A program made the translations under genes and the position numbers. From NCBI RefSeq assembly GCF_001650875.1, contig NZ_LXYI01000089.1:248001-312000 (forward strand): DNA of 64,000 nucleotides. The letters are read 5' to 3'. The DNA comes from Sulfitobacter sp. EhC04 (GTDB taxonomy: Bacteria > Pseudomonadota > Alphaproteobacteria > Rhodobacterales > Rhodobacteraceae). Shown in pieces: positions 28,780 to 36,653 of this stretch. The notes beneath the pieces were generated by a model. That model worked only from the letters and a program-made list of their open reading frames with translations, had not been told where the DNA came from and ran no database searches. Within the stretch, counting starts at the first letter, position 1. Each line of letters begins with the position of its first letter.

Positions 28780-30240
28780 ATGAAACTGAAAACACCAGAT
28801 GCCCCGAAGGCCGAATCTTTTACCGATGCCACCGCAGCGGTGGACAGGCTGACGGGGCTTTACAACCAGGCCACGACCTTTCTGTGCGACAGCTTTGAAA
28901 CCGTGACACGCGCGGCGGAGGACGGGACCCGCATTCGCGCCTATTACCCCGAGGTGCGTTTCACCACCTCAAGCTATGCCCATGTGGACAGCCGGTTGTC
29001 TTTTGGCCATGTATCCTCGCCCGGAACATTTTCGGCGACGATCACGCGGCCGGACCTGTTCCGGCACTACCTGATCCAGCAGATTGGCCTGCTGATCGAG
29101 AACCATGGCCAGCCGGTTGTCATTGGCACATCGGACACGCCGATCCCGATCCATTTCGCCGTCAACTCGGAAACCGCCATCAACTTGCCGCAGGAAGGTG
29201 CGGGCAGTTTCATTCTGCGCGATGTCTTTGACGTGCCGGACCTGAGCACGACAAACGATGATATCGTGAACGGCACCTTCGTCGAAACCGACGGGGTGCG
29301 GCCGTTGGCACCTTTTACCGCGCAGCGCGTGGATTATTCGCTGGCACGGCTGGCACATTACACGGCGACGGACCCCGAGCATTTCCAGTGCCATGTCATG
29401 TTCACCAACTACCAGTTCTACGTGACGGAATTCGAGGCATTCGCCCGCGCACAGCTGAATGACCCCGACAGTGGCTATACGTCCTTTGTCAGTACCGGGA
29501 ATGTCGAGATCACGGAGGGCGACACGCCCATCCCGGACACGATCAAGACGCCGCAGATGCCCACCTATCACCTCAAGCGGGCCAACGGGTCGGGCATCAC
29601 GCTGGTGAACATTGGCATTGGTCCGTCCAATGCAAAGACGGCAACCGATCACATCGCGGTGCTGCGTCCTCATGCCTGGCTGATGGTCGGTCACTGCGCG
29701 GGGCTGCGAAACACGCAGGCGCTGGGCGATTTCGTGCTGGCGCATGCCTATCTGCGGGAAGATCACGTGCTGGATGATGACCTGCCGATCTGGGTGCCGA
29801 TCCCGGCGCTGGCGGAAATCCAGATTGCGCTGGAAAAGGCCGTGGCCGAGGTGACCCAGCTTGAGGGCTATGAACTGAAGCGGATCATGCGGACCGGGAC
29901 GGTTGCCACCATCGACAATCGCAACTGGGAGTTGCGCGACCAGTCCGGTCCGGTGCAGCGGCTCAGCCAGTCGCGATCCATCGCGCTGGACATGGAAAGT
30001 GCAACAATTGCCGCCAACGGTTATCGGTTCAGGGTGCCTTACGGCACACTTTTGTGCGTTTCCGACAAGCCGCTGCATGGCGAGCTGAAGCTGCCTGGCA
30101 TGGCTTCTGACTTCTATAAGACACAGGTTTCGCGCCATTTGATGATCGGAATCCGGGCAATGGAAACTCTGCGAAGCACCCCCCTGGAGCGGATTCACAG
30201 CCGGAAATTGCGGTCATTTGACGAAACGGCCTTCCTTTGA
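28780..30240 (+). CDS. amn: AMP nucleosidase
   Basis: A 486-residue enzyme that hydrolyses AMP to adenine and ribose 5-phosphate. The N-terminal AMP-nucleosidase domain (IRAYYPEVRFTTSSYAHVDSR) is followed by the nucleoside phosphorylase-like domain with VNIGIGPSNAKTATDHIAVLRP and the substrate motif IALDMESATIAANGYRFRVP, where Glu binds the ribose. Length matches the E. coli enzyme. A ribosome site AGAAGGAA precedes the start. Paired with the upstream adenine deaminase it forms a purine salvage or nitrogen-recovery route. Confidence 0.95.
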   Translation: MKLKTPDAPKAESFTDATAAVDRLTGLYNQATTFLCDSFETVTRAAEDGTRIRAYYPEVRFTTSSYAHVDSRLSFGHVSSPGTFSATITRPDLFRHYLIQQIGLLIENHGQPVVIGTSDTPIPIHFAVNSETAINLPQEGAGSFILRDVFDVPDLSTTNDDIVNGTFVETDGVRPLAPFTAQRVDYSLARLAHYTATDPEHFQCHVMFTNYQFYVTEFEAFARAQLNDPDSGYTSFVSTGNVEITEGDTPIPDTIKTPQMPTYHLKRANGSGITLVNIGIGPSNAKTATDHIAVLRPHAWLMVGHCAGLRNTQALGDFVLAHAYLREDHVLDDDLPIWVPIPALAEIQIALEKAVAEVTQLEGYELKRIMRTGTVATIDNRNWELRDQSGPVQRLSQSRSIALDMESATIAANGYRFRVPYGTLLCVSDKPLHGELKLPGMASDFYKTQVSRHLMIGIRAMETLRSTPLERIHSRKLRSFDETAFL

Positions 30241-30286
30241 CGGCGAAAAACCGCAAAAAAGCGAAGAAAATAAGGATTTTTCATCT

Positions 30287-30311
30287 ACAACGCGTTGTGT
30301 TGCCCCACAAC
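30287..30311. promoter_or_regulatory. Overlapping palindromes upstream of the HU gene
   Basis: ACAACGCGTTGT (30287-30298) is a perfect 12-bp palindrome and overlaps GTTGTG (30294-30299) with CACAAC (30306-30311). TTGTGT (30295-30300), an 18-nt spacer and TACATT (30319-30324) could be the HU promoter, so the palindromes would cover its -35 region. Confidence 0.4.
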
Positions 30312-30369
30312 ATAACGCTACATTCTGCACACGAGGCCCCAAATTCGGGCAGTCTAAGGAGATAAGAAC

Positions 30370-30660
30370 ATGGCAACCAAACCAATGACAAAGACTCAGC
30401 TCGTCGCCGCGCTGGCGGAACAGATGGGTTCTGACAAGAAATCGGCAGGCGCCGCACTGGAAGCAGTCTGCGACCTGATCACCAAAGAAGTGTCCGCTGG
30501 CGGCGCAGTGACCCTGCCCGGCGTCGGCAAGATCTATTGCCGCGAACGCCCCGAGCGTATGGTGCGCAACCCCGCCACCGGCGAACAGTTCAAGAAAGAC
30601 GCCGACAAGGTGGTCAAGATGACCATCGCGAAAGCGCTCAAGGACAGCGTGAACGGCTAA
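30370..30660 (+). CDS. HU-family DNA-binding protein
   Basis: A 96-residue histone-like protein that bends DNA non-specifically and compacts the nucleoid. Helices at the N-terminus (MTKTQLVAALAEQMG) are followed by LPGVGKIYCRERPERMVRNPATGEQFKKDA, the beta-arm region, where GVGKI and RNPATGE are HU hallmarks. It is a variant HU with TLPGVGKI in place of the common L-x-GFG. Monocistronic: a clear terminator follows the stop and palindromes lie upstream. Confidence 0.9.
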   Translation: MATKPMTKTQLVAALAEQMGSDKKSAGAALEAVCDLITKEVSAGGAVTLPGVGKIYCRERPERMVRNPATGEQFKKDADKVVKMTIAKALKDSVNG

Positions 30661-30695
30661 GCCGTCACCTTACGCTGACCGATACCATTGACTGG

Positions 30696-30717
30696 GCCGC
30701 CTTCGGGCGGCTCTTTC
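30696..30717 (+). terminator. Terminator of the HU gene
   Basis: GCCGCC (30696-30701), TTCG loop, GGCGGC (30706-30711), followed by TCTTTC and a TTTT a few bases later. A stable tetraloop hairpin typical of rho-independent stops; also sits at the end of the convergent ABM gene. Confidence 0.75.
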
Positions 30718-31084
30718 AGTTTTCGGGGTCTTGCCGGAGCGTGCGGTAGAGCATCGGGTGAAACTTCAGCCCCTGGATTTCGGGCATCTTCGCTTCTTCC
30801 AGCGCTTGGAGTGCTGCCTGGAAATGCGCGGGGCTTTCCCATTCCGCGATGTTGACCAGTCGGAATGTCGCGCCTTCATCAAGGGCGGTATGCAGACTGG
30901 TGGCAACATAGCCCGGCTGCGCCTGCATCACGTCGCGGGCAACTTCCCACATGGCGACGGTTTCGTCATATCGCCCCTCGGGGACTTCAAAGACATTGAT
31001 GAGTGTGACTGTCTGTTGCGCCATGGCGGCACCTCCTGCTGTCAGAATTGCTGTGGTGAGGGCGGGTTTGATAAAGTTAAGCAT
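30716..31084 (-). CDS. Exported ABM-domain protein
   Basis: A 122-residue protein with a signal peptide (MLNFIKPALTTAILTAGGAAMA-Q) and an antibiotic-biosynthesis-monooxygenase fold, a dimeric alpha-beta barrel: TLINVFEVPEGRYDETVAMWEVARDV then FRLVNIAEWESPAHFQAALQ. The family includes quinone and heme-degrading monooxygenases, and export to the periplasm is unusual for it. GGAGG lies just before the ATG. The gene is divergent from a MarR-type regulator, and a dyad that could be the MarR operator sits 14 bp upstream of its start, so regulation by that protein is likely. Confidence 0.8.
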   Translation of the reverse strand: MLNFIKPALTTAILTAGGAAMAQQTVTLINVFEVPEGRYDETVAMWEVARDVMQAQPGYVATSLHTALDEGATFRLVNIAEWESPAHFQAALQALEEAKMPEIQGLKFHPMLYRTLRQDPEN

Positions 31085-31097
31085 GCGTTTCCTCCAA

Positions 31098-31115
31098 TAC
31101 ATAGTAAGCTATGTA
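31098..31115. promoter_or_regulatory. Candidate MarR operator
   Basis: TACATAG (31098-31104), TAAG, CTATGTA (31109-31115): a perfect 7-bp dyad between the divergent ABM and MarR genes, of the size MarR dimers bind. It sits immediately upstream of the ABM ribosome site. Confidence 0.5.
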
Positions 31116-31183
31116 AATAGATCCGACGGCTGAATCAAGCATTTTGTATAGCATGCTGTTCAAGCTGCGGTTAAGTTGCGGCC

Positions 31184-31621
31184 ATGGTGCATTTCAAAGA
31201 CAAATCGGCCGGGTATCTGGTCAACCACCTTGCCCGCCTTCTGGAGCAGGCGCTGGCCGTGGCGATCCGCCCTCTGGGCTTGACGCCGGGCCAGTTTCCC
31301 ACCCTGCTCGCCCTTTGGGCGCGGGACGGGCAGACACAGGCCGAGCTGGTCCGGGAGGTGGACGTGGAACAGGCGACGATGGCGCTGACACTCAAGCGGA
31401 TGGAGCGGGACGGGTTGATCCGGCGAGAGCGGAACCCTGAAGACTCCCGCTCGCGACTGATTTATCTGACACCTCATGCCAAGGCGTTGGAAGACCGCGC
31501 ACTCGCCCAAGCTGCCGAGGTAAACGCGCGCGCGCTGGCAGACCTGGATGAACACGAGGCGCAGCAATTTCTTTCCCTCGCCATCCGCCTGGTCGAGACT
31601 CTGCGCAAAGCGCCCGATTGA
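31184..31621 (+). CDS. MarR-family transcriptional regulator
   Basis: A 145-residue winged-helix dimer. The recognition helix and wing are TQAELVREVDVEQATMALTLKRMERDGLIRRERNPEDSRSRLIYLTP (residues about 52-98), with the DxRxR wing typical of MarR. Ligands are usually small aromatic compounds or oxidants. Divergent transcription from the exported ABM-domain protein suggests that pair as a sensing and degradation unit, with the regulator also controlling itself. The DMT exporter lies 100 bp downstream on the same strand and may be part of its regulon. Confidence 0.85.
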   Translation: MVHFKDKSAGYLVNHLARLLEQALAVAIRPLGLTPGQFPTLLALWARDGQTQAELVREVDVEQATMALTLKRMERDGLIRRERNPEDSRSRLIYLTPHAKALEDRALAQAAEVNARALADLDEHEAQQFLSLAIRLVETLRKAPD

Positions 31622-31720
31622 CTTCTGGAGATTGCCTTGCGCGATTGCTACAGGGTGGGGGCATACAAGCGGGGTCGGCGTTCCCTGACACGACCCAAAG
31701 CAATTACACAGAGGCAGAAC

Positions 31721-32590
31721 ATGGATATTCGGGCAATCCTGGCGGGGCTGATCTTTGTCCTGATGTGGTCATCGGCCTTCACCTCGGCACGGATCATCGT
31801 GGTGGACGCGTCGCCGCTGTGGGCCCTGTCGGTGCGTTATCTGATCTCGGGACTGCTTGGTGTCGCGATCGCGTTGGCGCTGGGGCAAAGCTGGCGGCTG
31901 ACTCCGGCGCAATGGCGCGCGACGATCATCTTTGGCGTCCTGCAGAACGCGGTCTACCTTGGGCTTAACTTCGTCGCCATGCAGACCGTCGAAGCGTCAC
32001 TGGCCGCGATCATCGCCTCGACCATGCCCCTGCTGGTCGGCTTTGCAGCCTGGGCCTTTCTGGGCGAACGGCTGCGGCCGCTGGGGGTGGCGGGGCTGTT
32101 GGCCGGGGTGGTCGGCGTGTTCATCATCATGAGCGCCCGGCTGAGCGGCGGTGTGGACTTGACCGGCGTCCTGCTATGCGGCCTGGGCGTGATGGCTCTG
32201 ACGGCCGCGACATTGCTGGTGCGCGGCGCGACCTCGGGCGGGAACTTCTTGATGATCGTAGGCCTGCAGATGCTGGCGGGCTGTGTTGCGCTGGCGCTGG
32301 CAGCCCTGCTGTTCGAGACGCCCCGCCTGAACCCGACCTGGCCGCTGTTCTTTGCCTTTACCTATACCTGCCTTGTGCCCGGCTTGGCCGCGACGATGAT
32401 CTGGTTCTGGCTGGTCAATCGTCTGGGGGCGACGCGGGCGGCGACGTTTCATTTTCTCAACCCGTTCTTTGGGGTCGCCATTGCGGCGCTGCTGCTGTCC
32501 GAGCCGCTGGGCGCCAGTGACATTCTTGGCGTGGTGATCGTGGCGTTGGGCATTCTGGCGGTCCAGATTTCACGCCAAAAGAAAGAATAA
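31721..32590 (+). CDS. DMT/EamA-family exporter
   Basis: A 289-residue membrane protein with ten predicted helices in two EamA repeats (ILAGLIFVLMWSSAF at the start; LMIVGLQMLAGCVALALAAL in the second half). EamA proteins export amino acids, metabolites or toxins; the substrate is unknown. GAGGCAGAAC gives a ribosome site for ATG 31721. It is located after the MarR gene and before a GlxA-type regulator and could be regulated by either. Confidence 0.85.
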   Translation: MDIRAILAGLIFVLMWSSAFTSARIIVVDASPLWALSVRYLISGLLGVAIALALGQSWRLTPAQWRATIIFGVLQNAVYLGLNFVAMQTVEASLAAIIASTMPLLVGFAAWAFLGERLRPLGVAGLLAGVVGVFIIMSARLSGGVDLTGVLLCGLGVMALTAATLLVRGATSGGNFLMIVGLQMLAGCVALALAALLFETPRLNPTWPLFFAFTYTCLVPGLAATMIWFWLVNRLGATRAATFHFLNPFFGVAIAALLLSEPLGASDILGVVIVALGILAVQISRQKKE

Positions 32591-32660
32591 GTGTCGTAAG
32601 CGGCATTTGCTGTCGCGGATTTTGTCGCGCGCGCGTCTGGTCCCGGCCCAAGATGCGCCT

Positions 32661-33656
32661 ATGTCGGTCGCGCCTGATCTATCCCCGCGTTCTTATGCGT
32701 TTCTGCTGATACCCGGCTTTTCGACGCTTGGCTTTGCCTGTGCGCTGGATTGCCTGTCACTGGCCAACCATCACCCCTCCGGCAGGCAGTTCTACGCATG
32801 GCGTCTGCTGTCCGAAAAGGGTCATCCCGTCGCAGCCTACAACGGAGTGTCGGTGAATGTGGATGCTGGGCTGGTCGATCTGGACCGGCGTGAAACGCTG
32901 ATCGTCTGCGCGGGCGAAAATGCAGGCGCGGGCAGTTCGCGGGCGGTGCTGGACTGGCTGCGGCGTCAGACCCGCAAAGGCATGGATTTCGGGGCTCTGT
33001 CCTCCGGCACCTATACCCTGGCATTGGCGGGGCTGATCGGCGGCAAGCGAGTGACGACCCATTGGGAGTACAAGACCGCCCTGACGGAAATGCTGCCCGA
33101 TGTCATCATGCAGGACACGCTGTATTCAGTGGATGGTCGGATCTTTACCTCGGCAGGAGGGGCGGCTTCGATGGACATGATGCTGCATCGGGTGCAGGCG
33201 GATTACGGGGAGGACCTGGCCACATGGGTGGCGGACCAGATGGTGTATTCCCTGCCGCGCCCGGAAAACCATGCGCAGCGCAGGTCATTGCAACCCCGTG
33301 CCGATGTGCGGAACCCAAAGTTGCAGTTGGCAATGCAGTTGATGCAGGCAAACCTTGAAGAACCATTGCGCCCGGATGAAATCGCCGATCTGGTCAAGCT
33401 GTCGAGCCGCCAGCTGGAGCGGCTGTTTGCGCGGTATCTGAACACTTCGCCCAAACGCTATTACATGCAGTTGCGGCTGGAGAAGGCGCGCAATCTCTTG
33501 CGGCAAACGGGGCTGAGCGTGACGGAAGTCTGCGTTGCCTGTGGTTTCCGGTCGCTGTCACATTTCTCGAAAAGCTACCGGGCCACCTTCGGCATCCCGC
33601 CCGGCGCGCAATCGGTGGATGGCAAGGCGTTCTGGTTGCCGCCTGGTCAGACCTGA
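32661..33656 (+). CDS. GlxA-family (AraC-type) transcriptional regulator
   Basis: A 331-residue regulator with an N-terminal DJ-1/PfpI-like ligand domain (AFLLIPGFSTLGFACALDCLSLANH, GALSSGTYTLALAGLI, GKRVTTHWEYKT) and a C-terminal AraC domain with two HTH motifs: DEIADLVKLSSRQLERLFARYL and VTEVCVACGFRSLSHFSKSYR. In Rhodobacterales such proteins control glycine betaine, choline, arginine or carnitine use; which one applies cannot be read from this context because no matching catabolic gene is adjacent. ATG 32661 is preferred to an upstream TTG. Confidence 0.9.
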   Translation: MSVAPDLSPRSYAFLLIPGFSTLGFACALDCLSLANHHPSGRQFYAWRLLSEKGHPVAAYNGVSVNVDAGLVDLDRRETLIVCAGENAGAGSSRAVLDWLRRQTRKGMDFGALSSGTYTLALAGLIGGKRVTTHWEYKTALTEMLPDVIMQDTLYSVDGRIFTSAGGAASMDMMLHRVQADYGEDLATWVADQMVYSLPRPENHAQRRSLQPRADVRNPKLQLAMQLMQANLEEPLRPDEIADLVKLSSRQLERLFARYLNTSPKRYYMQLRLEKARNLLRQTGLSVTEVCVACGFRSLSHFSKSYRATFGIPPGAQSVDGKAFWLPPGQT

Positions 33657-33666
33657 GCGGGCTCGA

Positions 33667-34785
33667 TCAGTTAGAAACGTTGCTGGCCGCGTTCACCACA
33701 CCAAAGACAGATCCGACCAGCCCCAGTATGGTGCGTGTATCGGTCAGGTTGGATTCGGTCGCGAGGACCAGATCGCCGGACTGGATCATGAAATTCCGAG
33801 CCGAGAAAAGACCGTCAGAAGTGGTCAGGTCGATGCTGAACACCACCCGCTGCTTGCGGGGCCCCCGCACGCCCGCACTGACCGCCGACGCGGGATATTC
33901 GCGCAGGACAAGAATGCCTTGCGGGTCGGCGCGCGCGTCATTGACACCGCCAATGATGGCCAGAGCATCCAGCGCCGACACCTGGTCGCGGTTGAAGTCA
34001 TGCTGTGCCTCGCGTCCTGCGGCACCCAGCGACAGGAAGTAGCGCCTGTCGGCCTCGACAATCACCTTGTCTCCGCCTTGCAGGCGGGTGTCGAGCCGGG
34101 GGTTTTCATAAAGCGTGCTGACAGACGTCGCATAGATATTGCTGCCACGTACCAGTTTTACCTGAGGGTTATCCAGCGCCGCACTCACACCGCCCCCGGC
34201 GGAGATTGCCGCAAGAACGGTGAAATTCTGGTCCGGCATCAGGATGTTGCCCGGCTTGTTCACGCCGCCGACAAGGTCGATGGAGTTGCTGCGCCCTTCG
34301 GCCATGGAAAGCTGCACCTGCGCCGAAGGCACAATCGCCTCAAGCTGTCGCTGGATCAATTGCCGTGCACTGTCAGGGGTCCGTCCCGACACCTGCACCT
34401 TTCCCACATAGGGCACAAAGATGGAGCCGCTTTCCGACACGCGGATGTTCGGCAGGGTTGCAACCCGCTGTTCGTTCGAAGTCAGCAGGGAATTGTCGCC
34501 GCTGTCCCAGACCAGGATGGCAAGTTCATCGCCGGGGCGGATGATCTGTGCGTTCGAGCCGCGGCTGTTTCCGATCCAGGCATGTCTTTTTTCGCCGACG
34601 CTGGGCCAGTGTTGCACGCTGGGCAGAAAGGCGCGGGTCACAGGATAGACCGCGATGTCAGAAGTTGGCGCATCTGCGTTGCGGGTGATTTCGTTTTGCA
34701 CGGCAGCGCCGCGCGGAAGTTGGGAACAGGCCGAAAGTGCCACTGCGAGGAAGATGCCTAAACACCGTTTTACAGTCATGCGCAT
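33667..34785 (-). CDS. Polysaccharide export lipoprotein (OPX family)
   Basis: A 372-residue outer-membrane auxiliary protein of the Wza/KpsD type. The signal peptide ends in lipobox LSAC (Cys near residue 20). The polysaccharide export domain starts at IIRPGDELAILVWDSG and continues IRVSESGSIFVPYVGKVQVSGRTPDSARQLIQRQL, followed by SLBB-like repeats (SIDLVGGVNKPGNILMP, and DKVIVEADRRYFLSLGAAGR). It probably forms the export channel for the exopolysaccharide made by the divergent gene group that starts at 34955. The C-terminus ends in a hydrophobic stretch, as in Wza-like amphipathic helices. Confidence 0.85.
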   Translation of the reverse strand: MRMTVKRCLGIFLAVALSACSQLPRGAAVQNEITRNADAPTSDIAVYPVTRAFLPSVQHWPSVGEKRHAWIGNSRGSNAQIIRPGDELAILVWDSGDNSLLTSNEQRVATLPNIRVSESGSIFVPYVGKVQVSGRTPDSARQLIQRQLEAIVPSAQVQLSMAEGRSNSIDLVGGVNKPGNILMPDQNFTVLAAISAGGGVSAALDNPQVKLVRGSNIYATSVSTLYENPRLDTRLQGGDKVIVEADRRYFLSLGAAGREAQHDFNRDQVSALDALAIIGGVNDARADPQGILVLREYPASAVSAGVRGPRKQRVVFSIDLTTSDGLFSARNFMIQSGDLVLATESNLTDTRTILGLVGSVFGVVNAASNVSN

Positions 34786-34812
34786 TATTCTACTCTGCTC
34801 ACTTGTTGTGAT

Positions 34813-34855
34813 CCCGCAGACCGGGGCTCATTGTTCCCATACGCAATGCTGCGGG
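34813..34855. other. Nested dyad in the divergent export/epimerase promoter region
   Basis: CCCGCAG (34813-34819) pairs with CTGCGGG (34849-34855), with CATTG and CAATG pairing inside. It lies between the OPX gene and the epimerase gene, where both promoters must be; an operator or an RNA hairpin are possible. Confidence 0.35.
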
Positions 34856-34954
34856 TGTTGAAAAGCACGGCGGCAAAAAAAGGGTCGCGATTGGATACCT
34901 GTTTCGGGCAAGATACTGCCTGTAAGGTACAGGTCAACGATTTCGGGCGGGGCG

Positions 34955-35809
34955 ATGCGAAATAGCGGGGTATTGCTGCTTGGGGCATCCGGGCGTCTTG
35001 GCAGAATGGTGCAGGCCTTCTGGCCGTCAGAGACCGAATTGATCTGTCACGGCAGGTCTGCGCGACCGGGATACATCAGTTTCGACCCGCTTTCGGATGC
35101 CGAGGCGCTCTGCGCGGCCATGGCAGGGCGGCGTGCGGTTCTGTGCCTTTCCGGGGTTACGCCGGCGCATGCGGCTGCCAGCGGTGATCCGCTGTCGCTC
35201 AATGTGGCGCTGGCGCTTGCAGCTGTCCGCGCGGCGGGCCGGGCAGGGGTGCCTCGGCTGCTGCTTGCCTCTTCCGCTGCGGTTTACGGTGCCGCCGAGG
35301 GGCCGCTGAACGAAGACATGAACTGTGATCCGGTTTCAGAATACGGACATGCAAAGCTGCAGATGGAAAAGCAGGCCCTGGCCGCTGCCGAGGTCTGCGA
35401 CCAGGCAGTGACCATGCTGCGTATCGGCAATGTCGCCGGGGCCGATGCGATCCTTGGCGGCTGGAAAGAGGGCATGCAACTGGATGTATTGCCTGATGGA
35501 ACGACGCCCGCGCGCAGCTATATCGGGCCACGCAGCTTTTCCCATGCGATACATCGCCTTTGCACTGCCGAAGACCTGCCCGGAGTTCTGAACCTCGCAG
35601 CACCCGGTGTGGTCCATATGGGCGCGTTGCTGGATGCAGCCGATCGGCCATGGATGACCCGCGATGCCGGGCCTGCGGCAATCGCGCGGGTCGAACTGGA
35701 ATCGAAGCGACTTGAAAAGCTTGTCGAATTCGCGCCTAACGCGGGAACAGCGCAGGGCCTCGTCGCGGAATGGCGGGCCTATCTGGCGCAACCCGAAAGT
35801 GATCAGTGA
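34955..35809 (+). CDS. NAD-dependent sugar epimerase/dehydratase family
   Basis: A 284-residue extended SDR. The NAD site is VLLLGASGRLGRMVQAF, the serine region LLASSAAVYGAAEG and the catalytic YGHAKLQMEK (YxxxK) are present. Members modify nucleotide sugars for glycan synthesis; exact reaction not predictable. It opens the plus-strand exopolysaccharide run, 10 bp ahead of a sugar transferase gene, and is divergent from the export lipoprotein gene. Confidence 0.85.
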   Translation: MRNSGVLLLGASGRLGRMVQAFWPSETELICHGRSARPGYISFDPLSDAEALCAAMAGRRAVLCLSGVTPAHAAASGDPLSLNVALALAAVRAAGRAGVPRLLLASSAAVYGAAEGPLNEDMNCDPVSEYGHAKLQMEKQALAAAEVCDQAVTMLRIGNVAGADAILGGWKEGMQLDVLPDGTTPARSYIGPRSFSHAIHRLCTAEDLPGVLNLAAPGVVHMGALLDAADRPWMTRDAGPAAIARVELESKRLEKLVEFAPNAGTAQGLVAEWRAYLAQPESDQ

Positions 35810-35819
35810 AGGCCTTTGA

Positions 35820-36455
35820 ATGACCTGGCGCAAACGTATCTTCGATCTGTTCTTTGCCTCTTTGCTGGTGGTGATCCTTGCGCCGATCCTGATCTGGCTC
35901 CTGATCTATCTGCTGATCAAGGAAGGCCGCCCGCTTTTCTTTGTGGCAGAGCGGATGAAGGGGCTGGATCAACCCTTCAATCTTTGGAAGCTGAGGACGA
36001 TGACGGTGGTCGACAGCGACCAAGGTGTGTCCGGCGGCAATAAATCATCCCGTATCACGGCAACCGGGGCCTGGCTGCGGGCAAAAAGGCTGGATGAGTT
36101 TCCGCAGCTTTGGAACATCCTCAGGGGTGACCTGAGCTTTGTCGGGCCGCGCCCGCCCTTGCGGGAGTATGTCGAGCGCTTTCCCGAGATTTACAGCGAC
36201 GTGCTGAAGTCGCGGCCCGGTGTGACGGGCCTGGCAACGATACGGTTTCACAAGCACGAGGAGCGCCTGCTTGCCCGCTGTGAGACCGCTGCGGAAACCG
36301 ATGATGTCTACTGCCGAATCTGTGTGCCGAGAAAGGCGCGACTCGACCTCATTTACCGGGAGAATCAGTCGACATGTTATGACTTCGACCTGGTGTTCCA
36401 GACCATCGGTAACCTTTTCAGGCGCAAACGTAGGCCAAAAACCGCCAAAAAATAG
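35820..36455 (+). CDS. Undecaprenyl-phosphate sugar transferase
   Basis: A 211-residue bacterial sugar transferase (polyprenyl-phosphate hexose-1-phosphotransferase) that starts repeat-unit assembly by adding the first sugar phosphate to the lipid carrier. One N-terminal membrane segment (ASLLVVILAPILIWLLIYLL) precedes the catalytic core: PFNLWKLRTMT, then LDEFPQLWNILRGDLSFVGPRPP, the most conserved part of the family, and SRPGVTGLA. The tail is basic (RRKRRPKTAKK). It uses the carrier recycled by uppP at 4.1 kb. Confidence 0.9.
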   Translation: MTWRKRIFDLFFASLLVVILAPILIWLLIYLLIKEGRPLFFVAERMKGLDQPFNLWKLRTMTVVDSDQGVSGGNKSSRITATGAWLRAKRLDEFPQLWNILRGDLSFVGPRPPLREYVERFPEIYSDVLKSRPGVTGLATIRFHKHEERLLARCETAAETDDVYCRICVPRKARLDLIYRENQSTCYDFDLVFQTIGNLFRRKRRPKTAKK

Positions 36456-36653
36456 GGCACTTCGCCTTTCTGGATGCATTTCGCTGCAACCTGTCGGAAA
36501 CCGGACTGTGATTCTGGACGGAGATCGTGTAATAAAGTTCCTGTTTTAGAAAGAAAAATTTGTCGGGGGATAGCGAAGCTGCCATTGACGGTAGTGCGCC
36601 GTAACCCATGTGAACCTGAAATTATTCCACCTGGGTGAGGGCGACTTTATTCC

